Assembly: GCA_029933895.1 (NCBI GenBank)
Contig: JAOZNG010000090.1
Span: forward strand, 1-5,249
Source of the DNA: an archaeon
Lineage (GTDB): Archaea > Altiarchaeota > Altiarchaeia > IMC4 > QMZM01
DNA: 5,249 nt
Direction: 5' to 3'
In this document: piece after piece, positions 1 through 5,249 of the stretch
Layout of the letters: every line of letters starts with the position of its first letter
How positions within the stretch are numbered: the stretch's first letter is position 1
The notes under the pieces: generated by a model
Seen by the model: the letters and a program-made list of their open reading frames with translations, nothing else
Database searches by the model: none
What the model was told of the DNA's origin: nothing
Made by a program: the position numbers and the translations under genes

Positions 1-2688
1 GCAGAAGTAATGCCATATCCCCCTGTTCAAAGAATTACTAACACCGATATTGGAGCAGTTGCCTTCTGAATCATAGACCCCAAATATAAACCCTGAGCTA
101 GTGTAACGAAACTGCAGTTGATTCTTCTCACAGAGAACACAACCCGGATGACCTGCAGCGCTTAAGCCGTCCATTTTGGACCAAGAGCACAGAGTCAAAG
201 CAGATAGATTATCCAACAAACCAGGATCAGAGACCTGCACGTAATCATCGATGCCGTCAAACCCTAAAGCAGATCCAGATAAGCCTTCAACCCAGGAGGC
301 TTCATTAATGAAGCCGTGGTTTCCGTTACCCGAGTAATCCTTCACTGAGTTACCTGAGTCCTCATCCATAGGCCAGTAAGCGACTAAATCGGTTAAAGGT
401 GGTATCCTGGAGGGAGACTTCACCGTAACTGTAGTTGACACCATATTATTGCCCTCATCCAGTTCAGGGATTACGCCGTCAGGCTCAGGTAATGGATCGA
501 TGTGAGCGGACAACATATGTTCGCCAAGGGAGGCTGTCCAAGTGAACTCAACCTCCCTGCTTCCCCCATCCTCTAGGGAGATCATCCGGTAGTCTACTAT
601 CCTGTCATTATCCTCCAGGGTCACCAAAAAATTGTTAGCATCAAGGTCTCCGTTGTTGTAGATGGTTACCTGCACGGGAACCACGTCACCAGCCTCTAGG
701 TTGGAGGGATTCAGGACGTAGTCGCCAACATAACTAAATCCAGGGAAGCAGTCTCCGTCGCAGTGGTGTGTGCATACTCCGTCAACGCACTTATCTGTTG
801 TTTCATGGAAGCCATCCCAGCACTGCCTGTCAACGCTGCAGCCCACGGCCAGCTTGCGCTGACCTGCAACGGACAACAAGACATCCTCGAGGGAAGCTCT
901 GGATTCCGTTAACTCAGACTCCGTACTGGAGCCCTCCACCGTAACCAACCGGGAAACAATATTATTTCCCATAAACAATTCCCGGATCGTTACACCATCA
1001 GATAAGAGATTGGCTGCGATAGAGATGTTGTGTGTGCCTGCTGTGGGAATGTAATTAAAGACTATATCACGGGATTCATCTCCTGTGAGGTTTATGATTT
1101 TATACCCTTGAGGTATGCCGTCAACCAGCAGGGAGACGATAAATGATCCGGTAGCTGAGCCGGAGTTACGTAATGTTGCTTCAACCATCAGCTCCTTTCC
1201 GGCCACCACATGGGTGTCGGATTCAAACCAATCACTCCCTGAATACCTGTGCATGCAGATATTGTTCTCGCACTTATCTTTTGTTAAATCATTACCATCA
1301 TCACAGGAATTATTATAGAAGCAGCCTAACCTCAGGTAATCTTTTGGCCTAGAATAGGAAACCATTGCTTTCCCAGAGAGAATGCTTTTCACTCTACGGG
1401 ATCTCCATCGCCTCCTTATGTCGTCAACAACACCAACCCGGGCTCTGATTTTCACCCGAACACAGTTCCTGAGCGTTATTTTTTCGTTCCATCCACTGAC
1501 TGTTTCAGTGCTGCCATCAGGCCTGTAGCAGGTTACATCAGCTCCCTCAGATGAACACCCCAGATCTGCTCCAGCACCCAGGCTGGAGCAACTTCTATAG
1601 GATAAAAAACTCTCCCTGCATGTTCCCGTGAATGATGTTGTTATCACATAATCATGCACTCCAGGTGGGTTTATTGTTTCTGTTCCAGAAGCTGTTGCTT
1701 TAACCCTAACAGGTATGTTATATCGACTCCGCCTGCAGTTAGTGGCTGTTTTAGAGAACCTAATCGTTTTTTTATCCTCAACCCCCAGTATTCTATAGGC
1801 TATGTTTATTCCTGAAAGCTTTACCTGCCCGGGGGAATCAGAGTGGAATACTAGGGGGACAGAGCAGTAGCCTCTACTGTCGGGGGAACATGAGGTTAGG
1901 AATATGTTTAACTGAGATGAGAAGTCAGGGATCATCCGGGTGTCGTTGAATTCGCCGGCAATAGACCAGTCGATAGTACCGTCACCTGAGACGTCAAGAG
2001 ACAGGTTCATGGTGGGGAGGCGTCTGTATTTTATGGTAGATGATCCTTTGATGTTGCATTTGGCGCCGCCGAAGTATGGACACCCATGGCATGGGCTCCA
2101 TCCAGAGCAGGATGACTTGAAGCTAAGGGATTTGGCTACGAGATTCAGGATCCGGCTGCAGGCGCTCTGGCCGTTCACCTCATATCCTCCTGAACCTTTG
2201 CAGGAGGAGGATACAGTGTAGGAGTAGATGCCTTCACCGGCTTTGAAGGATTCAGTGTCTGAGTCACTGCAGTGTTTCTCTCCGCAGCCCCAGCATTTCT
2301 TGTAGCAGGAGGATTCCAGGGAGATGGTGTGTTCGCCGAAGTCCCGGGTGAAGGATAGCAGGAGGGCTGTGTCTGAGACTATGGCATTCGCTGGAATCCG
2401 CAGGTAGGTGGTATCGTTTCCGGAGGAGGACCAGGACAGTGTCGTGTTTTTTTCACCGCCTATTTCAGTAATGTGGTCGTAGAGGGATATGTCCTGGAAT
2501 GGGATGGCTTCAACAGACTTGTGGAAGGCCAGGTCTGTTTTTTCTGGTGTTTCAATGAGGATTGACGCGTTCTCCAGGAGGGCTGATGTCAGGTTATTTT
2601 CTTCGATTGTTGTGTTGAGGGCTGGGGCTTGTATGGCCAACATTATTAGTAGGGTTGCCAGGATGTGGTTTTTTTTGAAATCCATCAT
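1..2688 (-). CDS. Large secreted Cys-rich modular surface protein with two CARDB-like domains and a LamG-type domain (C-terminus beyond the window)
   Basis: I translated this frame from ATG at 2688 to the left edge: 896 codons, no stop, so the C-terminus is missing. Residues 1-23 look like a Sec signal peptide: charged DFKKNH, a hydrophobic run, and probable cleavage after A21 or A23. Residues 128-211 hold ten cysteines, including CYKKCWGCGEKHC (128-140) and CHGCPYFGGAKC (200-211). Residues 215-455 are Ser/Thr-rich, probably beta-rich, with eight more cysteines and an Arg cluster RRRWRSRR (425-432); I recognise no family here. Four-Cys loops at 456-480 and 617-641 each precede a CARDB-like beta domain (about 488-584 and 656-756). 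From L768 the motif LVAYWPMDEDSGN opens a LamG/concanavalin-A-like fold that usually binds carbohydrate. Many N-X-S/T sequons occur. Inference: an extracellular, disulfide-stabilised adhesin or cell-envelope protein; ligand and anchor are unknown. A second ATG (2685) directly follows the first, and no strong Shine-Dalgarno decides between them. Confidence 0.9.
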   Translation of the reverse strand, partial: MMDFKKNHILATLLIMLAIQAPALNTTIEENNLTSALLENASILIETPEKTDLAFHKSVEAIPFQDISLYDHITEIGGEKNTTLSWSSSGNDTTYLRIPANAIVSDTALLLSFTRDFGEHTISLESSCYKKCWGCGEKHCSDSDTESFKAGEGIYSYTVSSSCKGSGGYEVNGQSACSRILNLVAKSLSFKSSCSGWSPCHGCPYFGGAKCNIKGSSTIKYRRLPTMNLSLDVSGDGTIDWSIAGEFNDTRMIPDFSSQLNIFLTSCSPDSRGYCSVPLVFHSDSPGQVKLSGINIAYRILGVEDKKTIRFSKTATNCRRSRYNIPVRVKATASGTETINPPGVHDYVITTSFTGTCRESFLSYRSCSSLGAGADLGCSSEGADVTCYRPDGSTETVSGWNEKITLRNCVRVKIRARVGVVDDIRRRWRSRRVKSILSGKAMVSYSRPKDYLRLGCFYNNSCDDGNDLTKDKCENNICMHRYSGSDWFESDTHVVAGKELMVEATLRNSGSATGSFIVSLLVDGIPQGYKIINLTGDESRDIVFNYIPTAGTHNISIAANLLSDGVTIRELFMGNNIVSRLVTVEGSSTESELTESRASLEDVLLSVAGQRKLAVGCSVDRQCWDGFHETTDKCVDGVCTHHCDGDCFPGFSYVGDYVLNPSNLEAGDVVPVQVTIYNNGDLDANNFLVTLEDNDRIVDYRMISLEDGGSREVEFTWTASLGEHMLSAHIDPLPEPDGVIPELDEGNNMVSTTVTVKSPSRIPPLTDLVAYWPMDEDSGNSVKDYSGNGNHGFINEASWVEGLSGSALGFDGIDDYVQVSDPGLLDNLSALTLCSWSKMDGLSAAGHPGCVLCEKNQLQFRYTSSGFIFGVYDSEGNCSNIGVSNSLNRGIWHYFC
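421..840 (-). repeat. Repeat unit copy 2: four-Cys loop plus CARDB-like domain (residues 617-756)
   Basis: The loop cysteines are C617, C623, C634 and C639, followed by H641, with the same C-x5-C-x10-C-x4-C-x-H spacing as copy 1. The core is CWDGFHETTDKC. Two further cysteines (C643, C647, in HCDGDCFPG) have no equivalent in copy 1. The CARDB-like domain contains VVPVQVTIYNNGDLDANNF, 'LGEHMLSAHIDP' and 'DEGNNMVSTTVTV'. The EGNN turn before the last strand is typical of the family. The DNA has diverged well beyond a recent duplication, so this is an old protein-level repeat. A LamG-type domain follows instead of a third copy. Confidence 0.85.
937..1323 (-). repeat. Repeat unit copy 1: four-Cys loop plus CARDB-like domain (residues 456-584)
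   Basis: The unit begins with C456, C462, C473 and C478 followed by H480. The loop reads CDDGNDLTKDKC in its core and resembles CTDC-type Cys repeats (CDDGNxCTxDxC), except that Leu replaces the Cys before the conserved Thr. A beta domain follows with the CARDB pattern: 'ELMVEATLRNSGSATGSF', then a Gly-Asp turn, then 'AGTHNISIAAN', then 'GNNIVSRLVTV'. Copy 2 has the same order and the same cysteine spacing exactly 161 residues later. Confidence 0.85.
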
Positions 2689-2784
2689 TCAATAAAATAC
2701 TCTAGAGATTTACTTAGTATAATACTGGATGTGAACATATAAATACTAAAGAAAAATATAAAGAAATAGATTATTTTACTTTAA
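2689..2784 (-). promoter_or_regulatory. Probable archaeal promoter and leader of the large surface-protein gene
   Basis: This AT-rich gap lies between the mptE stop and the surface-protein start. On the minus strand a TATA-like TTTATAT (plus coordinates 2737-2743) ends about 48 bases before the ATG at 2688. That would place transcription start near 2711-2716 and give a 5' leader of roughly 25 nt. A second TATA-like string lies at 2757-2764 but is farther from the start. An 11-bp perfect palindrome, AGTAT-A-ATACT (2716-2726), sits where transcription should begin and could be an operator. AT-rich DNA gives such matches easily, so this is a proposal only. Confidence 0.4.
2747..2766 (-). terminator. 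Possible oligo-T terminator downstream of mptE
   Basis: On the minus strand, starting 18 bases after the mptE stop, the sequence is T-rich: TTTCTTTATATTTTTCTTTA. Archaeal RNA polymerase commonly terminates at oligo-T tracts without a hairpin, and none is obvious here. The same AT-rich stretch overlaps the promoter region proposed for the next gene. Confidence 0.35.
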
Positions 2785-3456
2785 CTATAGATTCCTGATA
2801 GGTATGTCGGTCTCCTCCCTCAGCTCCTCAATAAGATTCTTCGCTATCAACAGCTTCCTCCTCTTAAGCTCCCGATTCTTGCTACGAGAATACTCACCCG
2901 CCTCAGAATCGAAATCCATACCAGCCAACAGAATCTCTCTAGCCTTAAAATAGACAGCCAAAAAAACACAGCGGTCGCCGTCAGTGAAGCCGCCGAAATT
3001 ATGAACCCTGCCGACGGGCTCCACCTGGGTGGAGCCGACAACACCATTCAGGCGGGGAACCACCCCCTCCAGCAAAGAAATATTATCCCCGTGCGCGTGA
3101 ACAACAGTCAAAGAACCCCTCCAGTTCGCCTCCAGGATATCCCGGAGGCGGCCATCCAAGTCAGTTACCAAAACATCAGGTAAAACCTCCACCTCAAGAA
3201 AAGCAGATACCGCACCATCAGCGACAACAAAAACATGCTCATCGTGGAGACTATTCTCCTTGACATATGAGACAGCGTCTCCCAGCGAAGGGCCGGCACC
3301 GAAAACAATAACCTTTTTATCCTCCAACAAAACACGAAGCCTTTCAACACCAGAATCCTCGATGAGATTATCCAACAAAATCGTGGCAGCCCGGTCAGCA
3401 GCCCGGCTCAAGTTCAATTCCCTATTAATCTCATCATATTTCTTAAACCAGTCCAT
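2785..3456 (-). CDS. mptE: 6-hydroxymethyl-7,8-dihydropterin diphosphokinase, MptE/DUF115 family
   Basis: The family transfers diphosphate from ATP to 6-hydroxymethyl-7,8-dihydropterin, releasing AMP. It is a cytoplasmic step toward tetrahydromethanopterin or folate and the archaeal replacement for bacterial FolK. The 223-residue protein shows the expected motif order: VIVFGAGPSL (49-58), 'VADGA' (78-82), LPDVLVTDLDG (92-102), VVHAHGDN (118-125), GSTQVEP (141-147), HNFGGFTDGDR (152-162) and ILLAGMDFD (175-183). A charged C-terminal helix follows, and length is normal for the family. I chose ATG at 3456: MDWFKKYDEINRE is a typical N-terminus and an AAGGT Shine-Dalgarno lies 7 bases upstream. 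A TTG-initiated 10-residue extension from 3486 is possible but has no such support. The stop is TAG. The gene is divergent from pdxS across 57 bp. Which C1 carrier the organism makes cannot be told from this gene. Confidence 0.93.
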   Translation of the reverse strand: MDWFKKYDEINRELNLSRAADRAATILLDNLIEDSGVERLRVLLEDKKVIVFGAGPSLGDAVSYVKENSLHDEHVFVVADGAVSAFLEVEVLPDVLVTDLDGRLRDILEANWRGSLTVVHAHGDNISLLEGVVPRLNGVVGSTQVEPVGRVHNFGGFTDGDRCVFLAVYFKAREILLAGMDFDSEAGEYSRSKNRELKRRKLLIAKNLIEELREETDIPIRNL

Positions 3457-3463
3457 TATAATA

Positions 3464-3469
3464 ACCTTT
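3464..3469 (-). promoter_or_regulatory. Ribosome binding site deciding the mptE start
   Basis: On the minus strand AAAGGT is followed by TATTATA and then ATG at 3456, leaving a 7-base spacer after AGGT. AGGT pairs with the CACCUCC end of archaeal 16S rRNA. It supports the ATG at 3456 over the TTG at 3486. Confidence 0.6.
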
Positions 3470-3483
3470 ATTAAGAGATAAAA
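3467..3483. promoter_or_regulatory. Divergent promoter candidates for pdxS (plus) and mptE (minus)
   Basis: In the 57-bp gap between the two starts, TTTATTAA (3467-3474, plus) lies about 40 bases before the pdxS ATG. With the usual 25-base offset the leader would be about 15-20 nt. On the minus strand TTTTATCT (3476-3483) lies about 20-25 bases before the mptE ATG, which would make that transcript almost leaderless. The two boxes abut, so the genes may compete for TBP/TFB. The pdxS Shine-Dalgarno is weak (GGGAAG, 3504-3509). These are pattern matches only. Confidence 0.35.
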
Positions 3484-3513
3484 CAAAATAATAGAAAGTA
3501 ATAGGGAAGTAAA

Positions 3514-4401
3514 ATGAAGGGAAAAACAGGGACGGACACGCTAAAAAAGGGGTTCGCGAAGATGGTGAAGGGCGGAGTAATCATGGACGTCACAGATGCT
3601 GAACAAGCCAGTATAGCAGAGAAATCAGGGGCAGTAGCAGTCATGGCCCTGGAAAGGGTCCCATCCGACATAAGAGCTACTGGTGGAGTGGCCAGGATGG
3701 CAGACCCTGAGAAGATAAAGGAAATCATGGACACAGTATCCATCCCCGTAATGGCCAAGGTAAGAATAGGGCACTTTGTGGAAGCACAGATACTAGAAAG
3801 CATGGGAGTGGATATGATAGATGAATCAGAGGTGCTAACGCCGGCTGATGAGGAAAACCATGTCGACAAGAAAGATTTCAAGATACCCTTCGTGTGCGGA
3901 GCAAGGAATCTGGGGGAGGCGATGAGGCGGATAAAGGAGGGAGCTGCTATGATAAGAACAAAGGGGGAGGCAGGCACGGGAAACATTGTTGAGGCAGTTA
4001 AACACATGAGGCTCATAAACCAGGAGATAAGGAACCTGCAAAAAATGAACGAAAACGAGATGATGAAATACTCTGAAGAAGTAAATGTCCCCCTGATGCT
4101 GGTGAGAGAAATAGGAGAAACTGGAAAGCTTCCGGTGGTGAATTTTGCTGCAGGAGGCATTGCTACACCAGCTGATGCGGCGCTGATGATGCAGTTAGGC
4201 GCTGATGGAAACTTCGTCGGCTCAGGCATTTTTAAATCAAACAACCCCCAAAAAATGGCGGAAGCCATAGTTAAGGCAACCGCACACTACAAAGACCCTG
4301 AGCTTCTCACAGAGGTATCCAGTAGCCTGGGAGAGGCAATGAAAGGCCTGGATGTGAGAAAAATAGATGAAAAAGATTTTCTCCAGAACAGGGGCGTATA
4401 A
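3514..4401 (+). CDS. pdxS: Pyridoxal 5'-phosphate synthase lyase subunit PdxS
   Basis: PdxS (Pdx1/SNZ) condenses ribose 5-phosphate, glyceraldehyde 3-phosphate and ammonia to pyridoxal 5'-phosphate. The ammonia comes from the glutaminase PdxT. It is a cytosolic (beta/alpha)8 barrel that forms hexamers or dodecamers. The 295-residue protein is full length and highly typical: KGGVIMDV with substrate-site D25, [20 protein letters not shown] (43-62), VMAKVRIGH with Schiff-base K82, [11 protein letters not shown] (103-113), [10 protein letters not shown] with the second lysine K150, [20 protein letters not shown] in the late barrel, and VGSGIFKS in the phosphate-binding loop. It starts at an ATG giving [17 protein letters not shown], a normal N-terminal helix. 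No pdxT lies in the window. tmk begins 4 bases after the stop, so the two are probably one transcript. Identification is essentially certain. Confidence 0.98.
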   Translation: MKGKTGTDTLKKGFAKMVKGGVIMDVTDAEQASIAEKSGAVAVMALERVPSDIRATGGVARMADPEKIKEIMDTVSIPVMAKVRIGHFVEAQILESMGVDMIDESEVLTPADEENHVDKKDFKIPFVCGARNLGEAMRRIKEGAAMIRTKGEAGTGNIVEAVKHMRLINQEIRNLQKMNENEMMKYSEEVNVPLMLVREIGETGKLPVVNFAAGGIATPADAALMMQLGADGNFVGSGIFKSNNPQKMAEAIVKATAHYKDPELLTEVSSSLGEAMKGLDVRKIDEKDFLQNRGV

Positions 4402-4405
4402 AAAA

Positions 4406-4972
4406 ATGTTTATTGTAGTGGAGGGACTGGATGGCTGCGGGAAAACAACCCAGGGTAAAGCCATCAATAACTGGCTAATCCAGGAAGGAAGGGAAACGCT
4501 CTTGACGGGGGAGCCAAGCAATAACCAGATTGGTTTGTTCCTGCGGGAGGTGTTGATGGGTGTCCAGAAAACAGACCCCAAAACCCTTGCCCTGTTGTTC
4601 ACAGCAGACCGCTACTGGCACCTGGAGAAGGAAGTTAAGCCTGCCCTGAATGAAGGAAAGATTGTGGTAATGGAGAGATACGTTAACTCCACCATAGCCT
4701 ATCAGGCCGCTCAGGGAGTGGAGAGGAAGTGGATCAGGGAGGTGAACAGGTTCGCCATCAAACCAGACCTTACGCTTTTCCTAGACATGAAGCCTGAGAT
4801 AGCAGCTCAGAGAGCTGACTCAGGGGAGATATTCGAGAACAGGGAATTCCAGGAGAAGGTTTACGTGGAATACATGAAACTAAAGGATATGATAATAGTA
4901 GAGGCAGACAAAACACGCGAGCAGGTATTCCACGAAATCAAGGAAGTCATCGAACCCCTGCTCGAGAAATAA
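4406..4972 (+). CDS. tmk: Thymidylate kinase
   Basis: Phosphorylates dTMP to dTDP with ATP, needed for dTTP synthesis; cytosolic P-loop NMP kinase. The 188-residue protein has the P-loop GLDGCGKTTQ (7-16, catalytic K13), an 'EPS' dTMP-site motif (36-38), LALLFTADR (61-69), VVMERYVNSTIAYQ (87-100), 'KPDLTLFLD' (119-127) and a short LID with R136 and IFENREF (142-148). An EKVYVEYMKL helix follows. The usual DR(Y/H) motif is ERY here (E90-R91-Y92), a conservative change. I chose ATG at 4406 because MFIVVEGLDG is the canonical N-terminus. An in-frame ATG at 4367 would add 13 residues and overlap pdxS by 35 bp. An AGGGG (4390-4394) about 11 bases before 4406 may serve as ribosome binding site. The 3' end overlaps rtcA by 26 bp tail to tail. 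Confidence 0.95.
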   Translation: MFIVVEGLDGCGKTTQGKAINNWLIQEGRETLLTGEPSNNQIGLFLREVLMGVQKTDPKTLALLFTADRYWHLEKEVKPALNEGKIVVMERYVNSTIAYQAAQGVERKWIREVNRFAIKPDLTLFLDMKPEIAAQRADSGEIFENREFQEKVYVEYMKLKDMIIVEADKTREQVFHEIKEVIEPLLEK

Positions 4973-5249
4973 TTCTCTTATCCTTTATTTTTAAATCGAA
5001 GCCAAAGCGGTTGACTACCTCAACGTTTGTTCTGCAGTGGCCGGAAACCGTTGAAACAGAGACTTCGCCGCCAGCCAACGCCAGATAAGGGATAACTTGG
5101 TCAGCCATGAAACGGTCCAGGGCAGCTCCTGATTCTAATTCCCCGATTAATCCGTCAGCAGCCTCAAGTCCCACCATTTCAGAGCTTTTACCTCTCTCTC
5201 CAAGAGAATCAAAGCCCAGTATAGAATTGCTGCAGACAGCACATAATAG
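4947..5249 (-). CDS. rtcA: RNA 3'-terminal phosphate cyclase, C-terminal 100 residues (N-terminus beyond the window)
   Basis: RtcA converts RNA 3'-phosphate ends to 2',3'-cyclic phosphates, using ATP through an enzyme-AMP intermediate. The frame is open to the right edge, and the visible part is the conserved C-terminal end. In order it shows ILGFDSLGERGKSSE (the LGxxxLGERGxxxE motif, fragment residues 10-24), SGAALDRFMADQVIPYLALA (40-59), and VSGHCRTNVEVVNRF (68-82). H71 of the fragment (codon 5039-5037) aligns with the His adenylylated in Escherichia coli RtcA (His309). The tail ends in TGA at 4949-4947. Full archaeal RtcA proteins are about 330-360 residues, so roughly two thirds is missing. 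An internal ATG at 5177 is not the start, because conserved motifs lie upstream of it. RtcA-like Rcl1 is unlikely because the catalytic His is present. The last nine codons, including the stop, overlap the 3' end of tmk. Confidence 0.93.
   Translation of the reverse strand, partial: LLCAVCSNSILGFDSLGERGKSSEMVGLEAADGLIGELESGAALDRFMADQVIPYLALAGGEVSVSTVSGHCRTNVEVVNRFGFDLKIKDKRIISRAGVR
4984..4992 (+). terminator. Possible oligo-T terminator after pdxS-tmk
   Basis: TTTATTTTT lies 12 bases past the tmk stop, preceded by pyrimidine-rich CTCTTATCC. It fits hairpin-free archaeal termination. It lies inside the antisense 3' coding region of rtcA, because there is no non-coding gap between the two genes. 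Confidence 0.4.

Noticed and set aside
1115..1318. Plus-strand 67-codon frame
   Set aside because: Antisense to the first Cys-loop and CARDB-like domain; no motif and no ribosome binding site of note.
1940..2221. Plus-strand 93-codon frame
   Set aside because: It is antisense to the Cys-rich part of the large minus-strand gene, whose frame is continuous with a signal peptide and domain structure.
1..2688. Possible frameshift or pseudogene in the large gene
   Set aside because: I read all 896 codons without a stop, and domain order and cysteine spacing stay intact throughout.
3457..3486. TTG-initiated N-terminal extension of mptE
   Set aside because: The added residues are hydrophobic and untypical, and the AAGGT site fits the ATG at 3456.
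3471..4268. Long minus-strand open frame (265 codons) opposite pdxS
   Set aside because: It is antisense to a fully conserved PdxS and its translation is low-complexity Ser/Ile/Phe-rich with no recognisable motif, as expected for a shadow frame.
4367..4405. Upstream ATG extending Tmk by 13 residues
   Set aside because: MFIVVEGLDG from the ATG at 4406 is the normal family N-terminus; the extension is only the pdxS tail read in another frame.
4947..5177. A separate small protein starting at the ATG at 5177
   Set aside because: The frame continues upstream to the window edge and encodes the conserved RtcA motif LGERGKSSE, so this is the 3' part of rtcA.
1..5249. CRISPR array, insertion sequence, tRNA or rRNA gene
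   Set aside because: I saw no regularly spaced direct repeats, transposase motifs with terminal repeats, cloverleaf or rRNA-like segments; nearly all of the window is coding.

Overview
This window looks like archaeal chromosome. The strongest marker is a DUF115/MptE-type 6-hydroxymethyl-dihydropterin diphosphokinase, an archaeal family of pterin synthesis. Next to it are an archaeal-looking thymidylate kinase, a PdxS pyridoxal 5'-phosphate synthase and an RtcA RNA 3'-phosphate cyclase. Arg codons AGG and AGA are frequent, intergenic gaps are short and AT-rich, and the start regions carry TATA-like boxes with weak or short Shine-Dalgarno sequences. The core enzymes suit a free-living, euryarchaeal-grade or Altiarchaeota-like lineage better than a strongly reduced DPANN genome, but the sequence alone does not fix the taxon.

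Layout: bases 1-2688 (minus strand) form one unbroken reading frame of 896 codons that runs off the left edge. It encodes a secreted, Cys-rich, modular surface protein: signal peptide, an unrecognised Cys-rich N-terminal half, two copies of a [four-Cys loop + CARDB-like beta domain] unit, and the start of a LamG/concanavalin-A-like domain. An AT-rich gap (2689-2784) holds its likely promoter and the likely terminator of the next gene. mptE (2785-3456, minus) and pdxS (3514-4401, plus) are divergent across a 57-bp gap. tmk (4406-4972, plus) begins 4 bases after pdxS and is probably co-transcribed with it. The last 100 codons of rtcA (minus) enter from the right edge and end inside the 3' end of tmk, a 26-bp convergent overlap.

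Four of the five genes are conserved housekeeping enzymes: pterin cofactor synthesis, vitamin B6 synthesis, dTTP synthesis and RNA end repair. They share no obvious pathway beyond the pdxS-tmk transcription unit. The unusual part is the large secreted protein. Its repeat architecture is clear, but residues about 25-455 match no family I recognise. I see no CRISPR array, mobile element, tRNA or rRNA gene, and no evidence for a complete new defence or metabolic system in this window.
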